A DNA stretch of 49,353 bases from Candidatus Nanopelagicales bacterium (GTDB lineage Bacteria > Actinomycetota > Actinomycetes > S36-B12 > CAIYMF01). Positions 1 to 8,005 of this stretch are shown here, piece after piece. A program made the position numbers and the translations under genes. The stretch lies in the NCBI GenBank assembly GCA_025456065.1, contig JALOLH010000035.1, forward strand, positions 1 through 49,353, in the 5' to 3' direction. The first letter of the stretch is position 1; the number at the start of each line of letters is the position of its first letter. The notes under the pieces were generated by a model that saw nothing but the letters and a program-made list of their open reading frames with translations, ran no database searches and had not been told where the DNA came from.

Positions 1-77
1 GACGCGTGGCGCTTCGGTGACGGAGGCTGGGCGCCTCGGCGGCGGCGAGCGCCGTCTTCGGCAGGACGCACACGATC

Positions 78-222
78 CCGTCGTTCTCAGCGGACGCCGT
101 GGACCCCGAGGGCCGCCCGGCACAGGAGTCCGTCGTTCTCGCCGGCTCCCGGGGACCCGATCCGACGGGTTCGTGCGCGCACGCACCTACGCATGGCGAC
201 GCCCGACTCGAGAACGACGGAC
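78..222. repeat. Short direct and inverted repeats in a gene-free stretch
   Basis: The first 264 bases hold no convincing gene on either strand. CCGTCGTTCTC occurs at 78-88 and 130-140. The longer form GTCCGTCGTTCTCG (128-141) has a perfect 14-nt inverted partner CGAGAACGACGGAC at 209-222, with 67 nt between the arms. The open frames that cross this stretch have the arginine- and proline-rich composition of non-coding GC-rich DNA. Function is unknown; a regulatory site or the end of a small repeat element are possible. Confidence 0.5.
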
Positions 223-264
223 GTGGGTGCGCCGGCGGTCGGGAGCCGGCAGGCGCGGGTGGGG

Positions 265-570
265 TCAGAGCTCGATGCCGAGGCGGCGCGCTGAGCGCGC
301 CCGCTGGCGCGCCGAGCGCATCCGGCGCAGGCGCTTGACCAGCATGGGGTCGGCCCGCAGGGCCGCGGGGTTGTCGATCAGCGCGTTCAGCAGCTGGTAG
401 TAGCGCGTGGCCGAGCACTCGAACAGCTCGCGGATCGCCTGCTCCTTGGCCCCGGCGTACCGCCACCACTGCCGCTCGAACTCGAGGATCTGCAGCTCAC
501 GCTCGGTGAGGCCGGTCGACTCGGGACGGGACAGCGCCGCGGCCGAGGTCGCGTCGATGCCTGACTCCAT
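265..570 (-). CDS. DUF3263 family protein
   Basis: This 101-aa protein matches the short actinobacterial DUF3263 family, whose molecular role is unknown. The core LTERELQILEFERQWWRYAG (about residues 21-40), then SATRYYQLLNALIDNP and a very basic tail RLRRMRSARQRARSARRLG, is the family pattern. The middle resembles a small helix-turn-helix, and the basic tail suggests nucleic acid binding (inference). The start is the ATG preceded by GGGAGGA about 9 nt upstream. A TAGACT -10-like hexamer lies on the minus strand at 613-618. It stands alone, with a gap of about 120 bp to the hydrolase gene upstream. Confidence 0.9.
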   Translation of the reverse strand: MESGIDATSAAALSRPESTGLTERELQILEFERQWWRYAGAKEQAIRELFECSATRYYQLLNALIDNPAALRADPMLVKRLRRMRSARQRARSARRLGIEL

Positions 571-693
571 TGGATCGGTCCTCCCGTTGCCACGAGGCGG
601 CGTGCGTCGTCGAGTCTAGGCGAGTCGACCGACAACCCCGACGAACGCAGGGGCCGCGTGTCGGCGCCCATGGGGCGGGAGCAGGCGCAGGAC

Positions 694-2250
694 TCACCCC
701 AGGATCGGGAAGGTCGTGGCCACCGTGAGCGCCAGGGGCACGGCCTGGGCGGCGCCGGCCGCGAGGGGATCGCGCGACCACCACGCCACGACGCCCAGCA
801 GGGCCAGGATCGGCACCATGAGTGGCACCGTCAGGGTGAGGAACCCGGGCGCCCCCAGCAGCAGCACGGCCCCGAGCAGCCCCGCCACGACGACGACCCT
901 GCTCGCGACGAGTGACGCGGCGCGGCGCAGCCCCGCGAGCCCCAGCACCAGGCGGGCCTCCGCCCAGAACCACGCGACCAGCGCGACGAGCAGCACCGCG
1001 AGGACGACCCAGCGGACGCCGACCAGCGTGAAGGCCGCCCACGTCAACCGGGCCGGCAGGGCCAGGCAGGCCGCCAGCACGGCACCGGCCACCGCCCCCA
1101 TGACGAGGCCACGTCGGGACCCCGCGGGGGCACGGCGTCGGCCTGCGGCGACCGCCAGGACCGCAGCGCCGACCCCGAACCATGCGAGCAGGTAGCCGAC
1201 CACGGCCACCGGCACCCGCTCGCCGAGCCCCTGCAGCAGCAGGCCGCCGAGGCCCGCCGCCAGCGCCGCCAGCGCGAACCACCCCAGGGTCGGGACCAGG
1301 CGGGCAGGCGCCGCCGCGACGGGCGTCCGGGCGAGGATCGGCCGCGTGGCCAGCAGCCCGCCGAGCAGCACGAGGAGCAGGCCGAGCCAGCGGCCGTCCC
1401 CGACCAGCGGGGTGGCCGCCGCGGGGGCGACCGGGGCCGCCCCCGCGGCCGACGCGAACGGCGCCTGCACCCACGCGGCCACCTCGCGCGACGTCTGCGC
1501 GCGGTAGAGCACGCCGATGTGCTCCGCGCCGGCGATCTGCGCGGCCCGGCGCGCCGTGCCGTCGGCGAAGGACCCCACGGTGTCGCCGGGCTCTGCCTCC
1601 GGGTGGGCGACCTGCAGCCCGCGGACGGCGGCGTCGACGAAGCGCGCCTGCTCGGCCGAGCCCCACAGCAGCAGCAGGTTGCGCGGGCGGGCCGGGTCGG
1701 CGGGGAGGTCCTCGGCGGAGGGCAGCGAGATCGCCACCGTGGCCGCGGGGTCCCCGGCCTCCGGGTCGGCCGCGGTCGCCCACCGGGTGACCGCCCCCGC
1801 GCCCATCGAATGGCCCACCACCGCCACCGGCTGGCCGGTCCGCTCGGCCGCCAGGGCCACGGCCTCGGCGATCGCCGGCTCGAGCGCGCCGTCGGCCAGG
1901 GGCGCGGCGTTCCCGCCGTGACCCGGCAGGTCCGGCATCACGACGAGGTGCCCGGCGCGTGCCAGCACCGACCCCAGCGGATCCATCATGGCCGCGGCGC
2001 CGGAGAACCCGTGCGCGAGCACCACCGCGGGGGCGGCCGGGGTCCCGACGGGCTCGAGCACGCGGACCGGCGTGCTGCCGGCGGCCGCCGTGCTGCGAGG
2101 CACGTCGCGGGTCGCGCCCAGCAGGAGCGCCGCACCGGCGGCGATCAGCACCAGGGCGGCCGCCCACCAGAGCCGTGGGCGTCGCAGGGGCCGGGTCGCC
2201 GGGACCGGGGCGCCCGCCGGGGCCGCGGCGCCGGGCGCGCGACTGCTCAC
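694..2250 (-). CDS. Alpha/beta hydrolase with C-terminal membrane domain
   Basis: A 518-aa protein. A short proline/alanine-rich N-terminus leads to one membrane anchor (LWWAAALVLIAAGAALLLGA). An extracytoplasmic alpha/beta-hydrolase fold follows, with the oxyanion region VLAHGFSG and nucleophile elbow VVGHSMGAG. The C-terminal half has about six to eight hydrophobic helices. The substrate cannot be predicted. The GTG start at 2250 overlaps the stop of the upstream flavoprotein as GTGA, so the two are probably translationally coupled. The open frame extends further upstream, but that part is arginine/proline-rich, overlaps the flavoprotein gene and looks non-coding. Confidence 0.75.
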   Translation of the reverse strand: MSSRAPGAAAPAGAPVPATRPLRRPRLWWAAALVLIAAGAALLLGATRDVPRSTAAAGSTPVRVLEPVGTPAAPAVVLAHGFSGAAAMMDPLGSVLARAGHLVVMPDLPGHGGNAAPLADGALEPAIAEAVALAAERTGQPVAVVGHSMGAGAVTRWATAADPEAGDPAATVAISLPSAEDLPADPARPRNLLLLWGSAEQARFVDAAVRGLQVAHPEAEPGDTVGSFADGTARRAAQIAGAEHIGVLYRAQTSREVAAWVQAPFASAAGAAPVAPAAATPLVGDGRWLGLLLVLLGGLLATRPILARTPVAAAPARLVPTLGWFALAALAAGLGGLLLQGLGERVPVAVVGYLLAWFGVGAAVLAVAAGRRRAPAGSRRGLVMGAVAGAVLAACLALPARLTWAAFTLVGVRWVVLAVLLVALVAWFWAEARLVLGLAGLRRAASLVASRVVVVAGLLGAVLLLGAPGFLTLTVPLMVPILALLGVVAWWSRDPLAAGAAQAVPLALTVATTFPILG

Positions 2251-3380
2251 CGGAACCGACCCGCCGAGTAGTCCGCCGGGTCGACGTCGCGCTCGGCCAG
2301 GGCGTCGGGCAGGGGCGTGCCCAGGGCAGCCGCCGCGGCCAGCATCCCCAGGGCCGGGGCGGTCATGATCCCGAAGCCGCCCAGGCCCACGAGCCACACG
2401 AAGCCGGGGGTCTCGGGATCCGGGCCGACCACGGGCGCGCGGTCCGGTGCGAAGGTCCGCAGGCCCGCCCACGCGGTCCGGACGTGGCGCAGCTGCAGCG
2501 TCGTGGCCTCGCCGATCCGCTCCAGGGCGAGGGCGACGTCCTCGTCACGGGGGCGCGGGTCCCCGGGCTCCGACGGGGACTCGTCAGCCAGCGAGCAGAG
2601 CAGGGCGTCGCCCTCGGGCTTGAAGTACCACCCCTCGTCGAAGTCCTGCACCAGCGGCCAGCCGCGGGCGTCCAGGCCGGGCGGCAGCGTGGCGACGAAG
2701 GCGGTGCGGTGCAGGGGCCGCAGCCCGACGGGCCGCACGCCCGCCAGCGCCGCCACCCGGTCGCCCCACGCCCCGGCGGCGTCCACGAGCAGGTCGGTGC
2801 GCACCGATCCCTCCGGAGTCGCCACGGTCCACCCGGTCCCGTCGCGGGCGATGGCGGTCACCCGCTGGCCGGCGCGCACCGCACCGCCGGCCGCCCGCAG
2901 GGCGCGCAGGAACGCCTGGTGCAGACCCATGACGTCGATGTCCTGCGCGTCGGGCTCGAGCACGCCCCCGGCGAGGAGCTCGGCTCGCAGGACCGGGCAC
3001 ACGGCCGCGACCTCGTCAGGGTCCAGCCACCGGACCGAGGGCACGAGCACGGCGCCGTGCCGGGCATGCTCCTCCAGCGCCACCCGGCGCTCGGGGCCGC
3101 CCACGTCGAGCAGCCCGCGCGGGGCGAGCAGCGGCGCCTCGGCCAGGCCGTCGGGCGGCGCGGTGAGGAACGCACGGCTGGCCAGCGTGAGCCGGCGCAC
3201 GGGATCGGCCCCGTAGTTCTCGAGGAAGACCGCGGCCGAGCGCCCAGTCGTGTGGTGGGCCAGCACGGGCTCGGCCTCGAGCAGGCGGACACGAGCACCG
3301 GCACGGGCCAGGAAGCACGCCGCGGAGGCGCCGGCGATGCCGCCCCCCACGACGACGGCGTCCACCGAGGTCAGGACCAT
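2247..3380 (-). CDS. DAO-family FAD-dependent oxidoreductase
   Basis: A 377-aa flavoprotein of the D-amino-acid oxidase/sarcosine oxidase (DAO) superfamily. The N-terminal Rossmann motif VVGGGIAGAS and the acidic strand end LLEAEP bind FAD. TGRSAAVFLENYG and the C-terminal GLRTFAPDRAPVVG and GLGGFGIMTAPALG are typical of the family. It probably oxidises a secondary amine or D-amino acid; the substrate is unknown. Minus-strand CACGAT 6 nt before the ATG may be a leaderless -10. It forms a two-gene operon with the downstream hydrolase through a GTGA overlap. Confidence 0.85.
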   Translation of the reverse strand: MVLTSVDAVVVGGGIAGASAACFLARAGARVRLLEAEPVLAHHTTGRSAAVFLENYGADPVRRLTLASRAFLTAPPDGLAEAPLLAPRGLLDVGGPERRVALEEHARHGAVLVPSVRWLDPDEVAAVCPVLRAELLAGGVLEPDAQDIDVMGLHQAFLRALRAAGGAVRAGQRVTAIARDGTGWTVATPEGSVRTDLLVDAAGAWGDRVAALAGVRPVGLRPLHRTAFVATLPPGLDARGWPLVQDFDEGWYFKPEGDALLCSLADESPSEPGDPRPRDEDVALALERIGEATTLQLRHVRTAWAGLRTFAPDRAPVVGPDPETPGFVWLVGLGGFGIMTAPALGMLAAAAALGTPLPDALAERDVDPADYSAGRFR

Positions 3381-3480
3381 GGGCGCATCGTGCCAGCGCC
3401 CGCCGGGCCGCAGCCATCGGGCCGGACAGGCCCCCGGCCGGGCGACGTCCGCCGGCCCGCCCCGTGCCGGGCGCTGGTCC

Positions 3481-3486
3481 TAGCCT
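3481..3486 (+). promoter_or_regulatory. Leaderless -10 box (TAGCCT) of the broken AlkB-like gene
   Basis: TAGCCT is followed after 6 nt by the ATG at 3493, the usual spacing for leaderless transcripts in actinobacteria. It supports 3493 as the genuine original start of the gene remnant downstream. Confidence 0.5.
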
Positions 3487-3492
3487 CGTGGG

Positions 3493-3781
3493 ATGGGTGC
3501 GATGCGTGGGGTCGCCGAGCGGCCCGGGGGGCTGCGCTCCATCCCGGGGTTCCTCGCACCCGAGGAGCAGGCGGAGCTCCTCGAGCGGATCCACGCGCTG
3601 GACTCCGGCTTCGGCCCACGTCCTCGCGGGGCCGCGCCGCACGTGGTGGCAGCACCACATCCCCGCGGTCCCGGCCGAGCGCTCCCCCATCACCCTGCGC
3701 ACCCTGCGCCGGCACGCGGGGGTCGAGCTGGAGGCGAAGCCGGAGCGTTTGACAGATACCCCCGGGGGTATACATCCTTGA
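3493..3781 (+). pseudogene. AlkB-like 2OG-Fe(II) oxygenase remnant, internally deleted and frameshifted
   Basis: The first reading frame gives an AlkB-like N-terminus (IPGFLAPEEQAELLERIHAL). From about 3605-3615 the next frame gives the family's C-terminal signature: SAHVLAGPRRTWWQHHIPAV followed by ERSPITLRTLRR, which holds the last iron-ligand His and the 2-oxoglutarate-binding Arg region. The central part with the HxD motif, roughly 110-140 residues in intact relatives, is missing, and the junction is out of frame. The product would be inactive. The second frame runs on without a stop until 3779-3781, inside the promoter of the persulfide operon. The family assignment rests on motifs only. 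Confidence 0.65.
3749..3776 (+). promoter_or_regulatory. Promoter with CsoR/CstR-like palindromic operator for the persulfide operon
   Basis: TTGACA (3749-3754) and TACATC (3771-3776) form a -35/-10 pair with a 16-bp spacer. That spacer is almost filled by the perfect 16-bp palindrome ATACCCCCGGGGGTAT (3756-3771). Operators of this kind are known for CsoR-family repressors, including the persulfide sensor CstR, whose regulon contains rhodaneses, CstB, TauE-type transporters and SQR. Those are exactly the genes that follow. No CsoR/CstR gene lies in this window, so the regulator must be encoded elsewhere (inference). Confidence 0.75.
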
Positions 3782-3815
3782 CCCTGACAGACCCTCCCGT
3801 GCCGAAGGAGCCGCG

Positions 3816-4136
3816 ATGATCGACCAGATCACCCCCGACCAGCTGCAGGCCATGATGGCCGGGCAGGACGTCACCCTCCTCGACGTCCGCGAGGTCGTCG
3901 AGTTCAAGGACGCCCACGTGCCCGGAGCGGTCAACATCCCGCTGAGCCTGGTGCCGGTCCGGATCCACGAGGTCCCCGCCGAGGCCGAGCTCGCCATCAT
4001 CTGCCGCACCGGCAACCGCTCGATGCAGGCGTGCATGTGGCTGGCCCAGCAGGGTCGCCGCGCGGTGAACGTGCAGGGCGGCACCGTCGCCTGGGCGCAG
4101 GCCGGCAAGCCGCTGGAGTCGGGGGTGCCCGCATGA
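3816..4136 (+). CDS. Single-domain rhodanese sulfurtransferase
   Basis: A 106-aa rhodanese that moves persulfide sulfur between small thiols and proteins in the cytoplasm. LLDVREVVEFKDAHVPGAVN is the conserved N-terminal rhodanese segment. CRTGNRS carries the active-site Cys63 in its loop. The ATG has GAAGGAG (3804-3810) at a good spacing. It is the first gene after the palindromic operator, and its stop overlaps the next start as ATGA, so it is coupled to the CstB-like enzyme. Its likely role is sulfane-sulfur trafficking during sulfide detoxification. Confidence 0.92.
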   Translation: MIDQITPDQLQAMMAGQDVTLLDVREVVEFKDAHVPGAVNIPLSLVPVRIHEVPAEAELAIICRTGNRSMQACMWLAQQGRRAVNVQGGTVAWAQAGKPLESGVPA

Positions 4137-5572
4137 GCGCCCGCCCCACGGTCGTCGCCCTGGACACCCCCAACCTCGGTGACCGCTCCTACCTGGTCGC
4201 CCTCGACGGGCACGCCGTGGTCGTCGATCCGCAGCGCGACATCGACCGCATCCTCGCGATCGTCGAGCAGAACGGCTGGACCGTCACGCACGTCGTCGAG
4301 ACCCACGTGCACAACGACTACGTCTCCGGCGGCCTGGTGCTCGCCGGCGAGCTCGGGGCCGAGTACCTGGTCCCCCGCGGCCACGACTACCGGTTCGAGG
4401 CCACCCAGGTGGGCGACGGCTCCACGTTCGAGTCCGGTGGGATGCAGTGGCGCGTCCTGCACACCCCGGGGCACACCCCGCACCACGTCTCGTACGCGGT
4501 GGCCGTGGCCGGCACCGACGCCGGCATCTTCACCGGCGGGTCGATGCTCTACGGCTCCGTCGGCCGCCCCGACCTCATCGGACCGCACGCCACCGAGGGC
4601 CTGGCCCACGCGCAGTGGCACTCGATGCGCCGGATCGTGGACGAGGTGGCCGCCGACGCCGACGTCTACCCGACCCACGGCTTCGGCTCCTTCTGCTCGG
4701 CGACGAACACCGTGGGCACCGCGTCGACGGTGGGGCAGCAGGCCATGAGCAACCCCGCGCTGCTGGTGGACGAGGAGACCTTCGTCAAGGAGCTCATCGA
4801 CGGCCTGGACGCCTTCCCGGCCTACTACGCCCACATGGGCCCGGCCAACGAGCTGGGCGCGGGCCCGATCGACCTGTCGCTGCCGGCCCGGGCCGACGCC
4901 GGCGAGCTGCGCCGGCGCATCGACGCCGGCGAGTGGGTGATCGACCTGCGCTCGCGGGTGCTGTTCGGCCAGGGCCACGTCCGCGGCACGCTGTCGTTCC
5001 CCTCGGACGGCAACGCCGTGACCTACCTCGGGTGGGTGATCCCGTGGGGCACGCCGCTGACGCTGCTCGGCGAGACGCCCGAGCAGGTGCAGGAGTTCCA
5101 GCGCGAGCTGGTCCGCATCGGCATCGACCGGCCCGAGGCGCACGCCACCGGCCAGCCGACGGACTGGGCGCAGGACGCCGCGGACATCGTCGGCACCGAG
5201 CGGACCGACTTCGCCGGCCTCGTCGCGGCCCTGGAGGCCGACCCCGACCTCATCTACGTCGATGCCCGTCGCCGCTCGGAGTGGAGCGACGGCCACGTGG
5301 AGGGCGCCCGGCTCGTGCCGCTGCACGAGTTCCCGGCACGCATCGACGAGATCGCGACGTGGTCGCGCGCGGCGGCCCACGCCGGCGCCGACCCGCGGGT
5401 CTGGGTCAGCTGCGGCAGCGGCTTCCGTGCCAGCATCGCAGCCTCCCTGCTGCAGCGGGCCGGCGTGCCGGCGGTGCACGTCGACGACGCGTTCAACCGG
5501 GCCGCGAAGGCCGGCGCCCGGGTCGTCGTCGACCAGCACCCGGAGACCCTCGGGACGGCGTACACCGACTGA
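4133..5572 (+). CDS. CstB-like persulfide dioxygenase-rhodanese (MBL fold + two rhodanese domains)
   Basis: A 479-aa multidomain enzyme. Residues about 1-250 are a metallo-beta-lactamase fold with the non-haem iron motif THVHNDYVSGG (His58, His60, Asp62), HTPGHTPHH and YPTHGFGSFC, as in ETHE1-type persulfide dioxygenases. A first rhodanese-like domain (about 265-350) lacks a catalytic Cys. The last domain (about 365-479) has an active loop CGSGFRAS with Cys427. This is the CstB architecture, oxidising low-molecular-weight persulfides and releasing thiosulfate or sulfite. It overlaps the rhodanese upstream (ATGA) and the transporter downstream (TGATG), so the three are one transcription unit. 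Confidence 0.9.
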   Translation: MSARPTVVALDTPNLGDRSYLVALDGHAVVVDPQRDIDRILAIVEQNGWTVTHVVETHVHNDYVSGGLVLAGELGAEYLVPRGHDYRFEATQVGDGSTFESGGMQWRVLHTPGHTPHHVSYAVAVAGTDAGIFTGGSMLYGSVGRPDLIGPHATEGLAHAQWHSMRRIVDEVAADADVYPTHGFGSFCSATNTVGTASTVGQQAMSNPALLVDEETFVKELIDGLDAFPAYYAHMGPANELGAGPIDLSLPARADAGELRRRIDAGEWVIDLRSRVLFGQGHVRGTLSFPSDGNAVTYLGWVIPWGTPLTLLGETPEQVQEFQRELVRIGIDRPEAHATGQPTDWAQDAADIVGTERTDFAGLVAALEADPDLIYVDARRRSEWSDGHVEGARLVPLHEFPARIDEIATWSRAAAHAGADPRVWVSCGSGFRASIAASLLQRAGVPAVHVDDAFNRAAKAGARVVVDQHPETLGTAYTD

Positions 5573-6504
5573 TGACGCTGCTCCTCGCCGCCGCCGTCGG
5601 CATGCTCCTGGGCGCTGCCCTGGGCATGTTCGGCGGCGGCGGCGGCATCCTCGCGGTGCCGATGCTCGTCGGCCTGCTGGGGATGGACGTCGACCAGGCC
5701 GCGACCGCGAGCCTGGTCATCGTGCTGTTCGGCGCGATCGGCGGGCTCGCCTCGCACCACCGTGCCGGGCGGGTCATGTGGCGCGAGGGGATCATCTACG
5801 GCGCCACCAGCGTGGTGGGCACCACGCTCGGCGCGCTGCTCGCGGCCCAGGTCGCCGACTGGGTCAAGCTCACCGCGTTCACCGTGCTCATGGTCGCCGC
5901 CGGCATCGCCATGCTGCGCTCCGCCCGCCGGCAGCCGGCCACCCGCGGCGTGGCCCAGGCCAACCTCGTGGGAGCGGGCGCGGCGCCCGGCGATCCCGGG
6001 GCGGTCCTCATCGACATCCCGGCCGCCGACGTGCCCGCGGCCCTGGGTCCCGGCCGGGCCGAGGACCCCGACGCGGGGGCCGACCCGGCTGCCGGTGCCG
6101 GTGCCGCGGCCGAGGCGGCGCGGCGCACCTCGGTGCCCCTGCTCCTGCTGCTGGCCACCGGCACCGGGCTGGTCACCGGCTTCCTGGGCGTCGGCGGCGG
6201 CTTCCTCGTGGTGCCGGCCCTCGTGCTGTCGCTGCGGATGCCGATCGCCCGGGCCACGGCCACCGGCCTGGTCGTGATCGCGATCGCCTCGATCACGGCG
6301 CTGGTCGTGCGCCTCACCCACTCGGGGGCCGTCAGCGAGCCGGGGCTGGTCGCCCTGCTCGTCGTGGCCGCGGTGGGCTCCTCGATGCTGGCCGCACGGT
6401 TCTCGGGGCGACTGTCCCCCCGCGCCCTTGGCACCGGGTTCGCGCTGCTCGTGCTGGGCATGAGCGGCCTGGTCGCGGCCCAGGCCGTGGCCGCCCTGCC
6501 ATGA
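5572..6504 (+). CDS. TauE/SafE family sulfur-anion exporter
   Basis: A 310-aa membrane protein of the TauE/SafE (DUF81) family. It has two repeats of about four helices, each opening with a glycine-rich loop (MFGGGGGILAVPML near the start and FLGVGGGFLVVPALV in the second half). They are joined by an alanine/aspartate-rich cytoplasmic linker at about residues 130-185. Proteins of this family in persulfide operons are thought to export sulfite or related sulfur oxyanions, and the preceding persulfide dioxygenase fits that role (inference). The ATG at 5572 overlaps the upstream stop as TGATG; the stretch before it is in another gene. Confidence 0.85.
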   Translation: MTLLLAAAVGMLLGAALGMFGGGGGILAVPMLVGLLGMDVDQAATASLVIVLFGAIGGLASHHRAGRVMWREGIIYGATSVVGTTLGALLAAQVADWVKLTAFTVLMVAAGIAMLRSARRQPATRGVAQANLVGAGAAPGDPGAVLIDIPAADVPAALGPGRAEDPDAGADPAAGAGAAAEAARRTSVPLLLLLATGTGLVTGFLGVGGGFLVVPALVLSLRMPIARATATGLVVIAIASITALVVRLTHSGAVSEPGLVALLVVAAVGSSMLAARFSGRLSPRALGTGFALLVLGMSGLVAAQAVAALP

Positions 6505-6540
6505 CGGGACCTTGGTCCCTCGGGTCAGGGCCTCCTCACC

Positions 6541-6570
6541 GTGCCCCGGGGGGTATGGCGGGTCTAGGCT
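6541..6570 (+). promoter_or_regulatory. Probable second CsoR/CstR-like operator and -10 before the quinone reductase gene
   Basis: GTGCCCCGGGGGGTAT (6541-6556) matches the perfect palindrome at 3756-3771 in 13 of 16 positions. A -10-like TAGGCT lies at 6565-6570, so the site would overlap the -35 region. GAAAGGAG at 6583-6590 is the ribosome binding site for the ATG at 6596. This suggests the quinone reductase gene has its own weaker promoter under the same repressor. Confidence 0.5.
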
Positions 6571-6595
6571 CGACCGCGGTTCGAAAGGAGCCCCC

Positions 6596-7962
6596 ATGGC
6601 ACGCGTCGTCATCCTCGGGGCCGGGATCTCCGGCCACACCGCCGCCCTGCACCTGCGCCGCCCGCCGAGCAGGTCACGTTCCCCCTGGCGCCGATCTACC
6701 AGCGCAAGGGCATCGTGTTCCACCAGGCGCTCGGCGTGGCGATCCATCCCGAGGGCAGCGCCGAGCGGCCGGTGCCGTTCGTCGAGATCCGCTCCACCGA
6801 CCCGGCCCGGGCCGGCGAGACCGCGACGCTGACCTACGACTACCTGGTGAACGCGACCGGCCCGAAGCTGAACTTCGCCGCCACCCCGGGCCTGGGCCCA
6901 GAGGGCAACAGCCTCTCGGTCTGCACCGCGAGCCATGCCGTCGAGGCCGCCGAGCGCCTCCAGGAGTGCATCGAGCGCATGCGCGCCGGCCAGCGCCAGA
7001 CCCTGGTCATCGGCACCGGCCACGGCACCTGCACGTGCGAGGGTGCCGCGTTCGAGTACGCCTTCAACGTGGAGCACGAGCTGCGTGAGGCCGGCGTGCG
7101 CGAGATGGCCGACATCATCTACCTGAGCAACGAGTACGAGCTCGGCGACTTCGGCGTCGGGGGCATGGTGTTCACCCAGAAGGGCTTCCAGACCACCAGC
7201 AAGACGTGGACCGAGTCGCTGTTCCGTGAGCGCGGCATGCGCGCCGTCCTGCAGGCGCACGTGCACAAGGTGGAGCCCGGCCAGCTGACCTACGAGCAGC
7301 TCGACGGCAGCATGCACACCCTGGACTTCGACTTCGCGATGCTGCTGCCGCCGTTCCGCGGTGCCGACCTCGTCGCGTACGACGCGCAGGGCAACGACAT
7401 CACGAGCACCCTCTTCGCGCCCAGCGGGCTGATGAAGGTCGACGCCGACTACACCAGCAAGCCGTTCGAGGAGTGGCGCGCCGAGGACTGGCCGCACACC
7501 TACCAGACCCCGTCGTACCCGAACGTCTTCGCCGTCGGCATCGCGTTCGCCCCGCCGCACCAGATCTCACGGCCGCGCACCAGCCCCAACGGCACGCTGA
7601 TCGCCCCGGCGCCGCCGCGCACCGGCATGCCCTCGGGCGTGATGGGCAAGGTCGTCGCCGAGAACATCGCGGCCATGATCGACAGCGGCTCGACCACGCC
7701 GAAGCACACCGCCTCCATGGCCCGGATGGGCGCGGCCTGCATCGCCTCGGCCGGCGCCGGGCTGCGCCGGGGCACCGCCGCGGCCATGACGATGTACCCG
7801 ATCGTGCCCGACTACCAGCGGTGGCCGGACTCCGGCGGCCGCAGCCCCAAGGACACCTACGGCGAGATCGGCCTGGGCGCGCACTGGATCAAGACGCTGC
7901 TGCACTTCATGTTCATCTACAAGGCCAAGGCCAAGCCGGGCTGGTTCCTGATCCCCGAGTGA
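6596..7962 (+). pseudogene. sqr: Sulfide:quinone oxidoreductase-like flavoprotein, broken near its N-terminus
   Basis: From the ATG at 6596 the sequence reads the FAD-binding start MARVVILGAGISGHTAALHL (GxGxxG) and then fails. From about 6661 a different frame reads PAEQVTFPLAPIYQRKG and continues to 7962 with SQR-type features: TGPKLNFAATPGLG, the cysteines of TGHGTCTCEGAAFEY, FDFAMLLPPFRG, and PSGVMGKVVAENIA. About 30-35 residues found in intact relatives between these blocks are missing, and the lost length is not a multiple of three. An internal start (ATG at 6715) could give a 415-aa protein, but it would lack the FAD-binding motif. This is either a real lesion or a sequence error. The intact enzyme would oxidise sulfide to persulfide and feed electrons to quinone. 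Confidence 0.75.
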
Positions 7963-8005
7963 CGCCCCACGCACCGGGCCAGCACCAGCGCACAGGAGGA
8001 CACCC

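Noticed and set aside
17-400. A 127-aa plus-strand reading frame at the left end
   Set aside because: Arginine-rich composition, overlap with the DUF3263 gene on the other strand and no family match; typical non-coding GC-rich frame.
2251-2472. N-terminal extension of the hydrolase gene to 2472
   Set aside because: It overlaps the flavoprotein gene, is arginine/proline-rich, and the GTGA overlap at 2247-2250 gives a better start.
3690-3968. A minus-strand reading frame opposite the persulfide operon promoter
   Set aside because: It crosses the operator and the start of the rhodanese gene and has no family resemblance.
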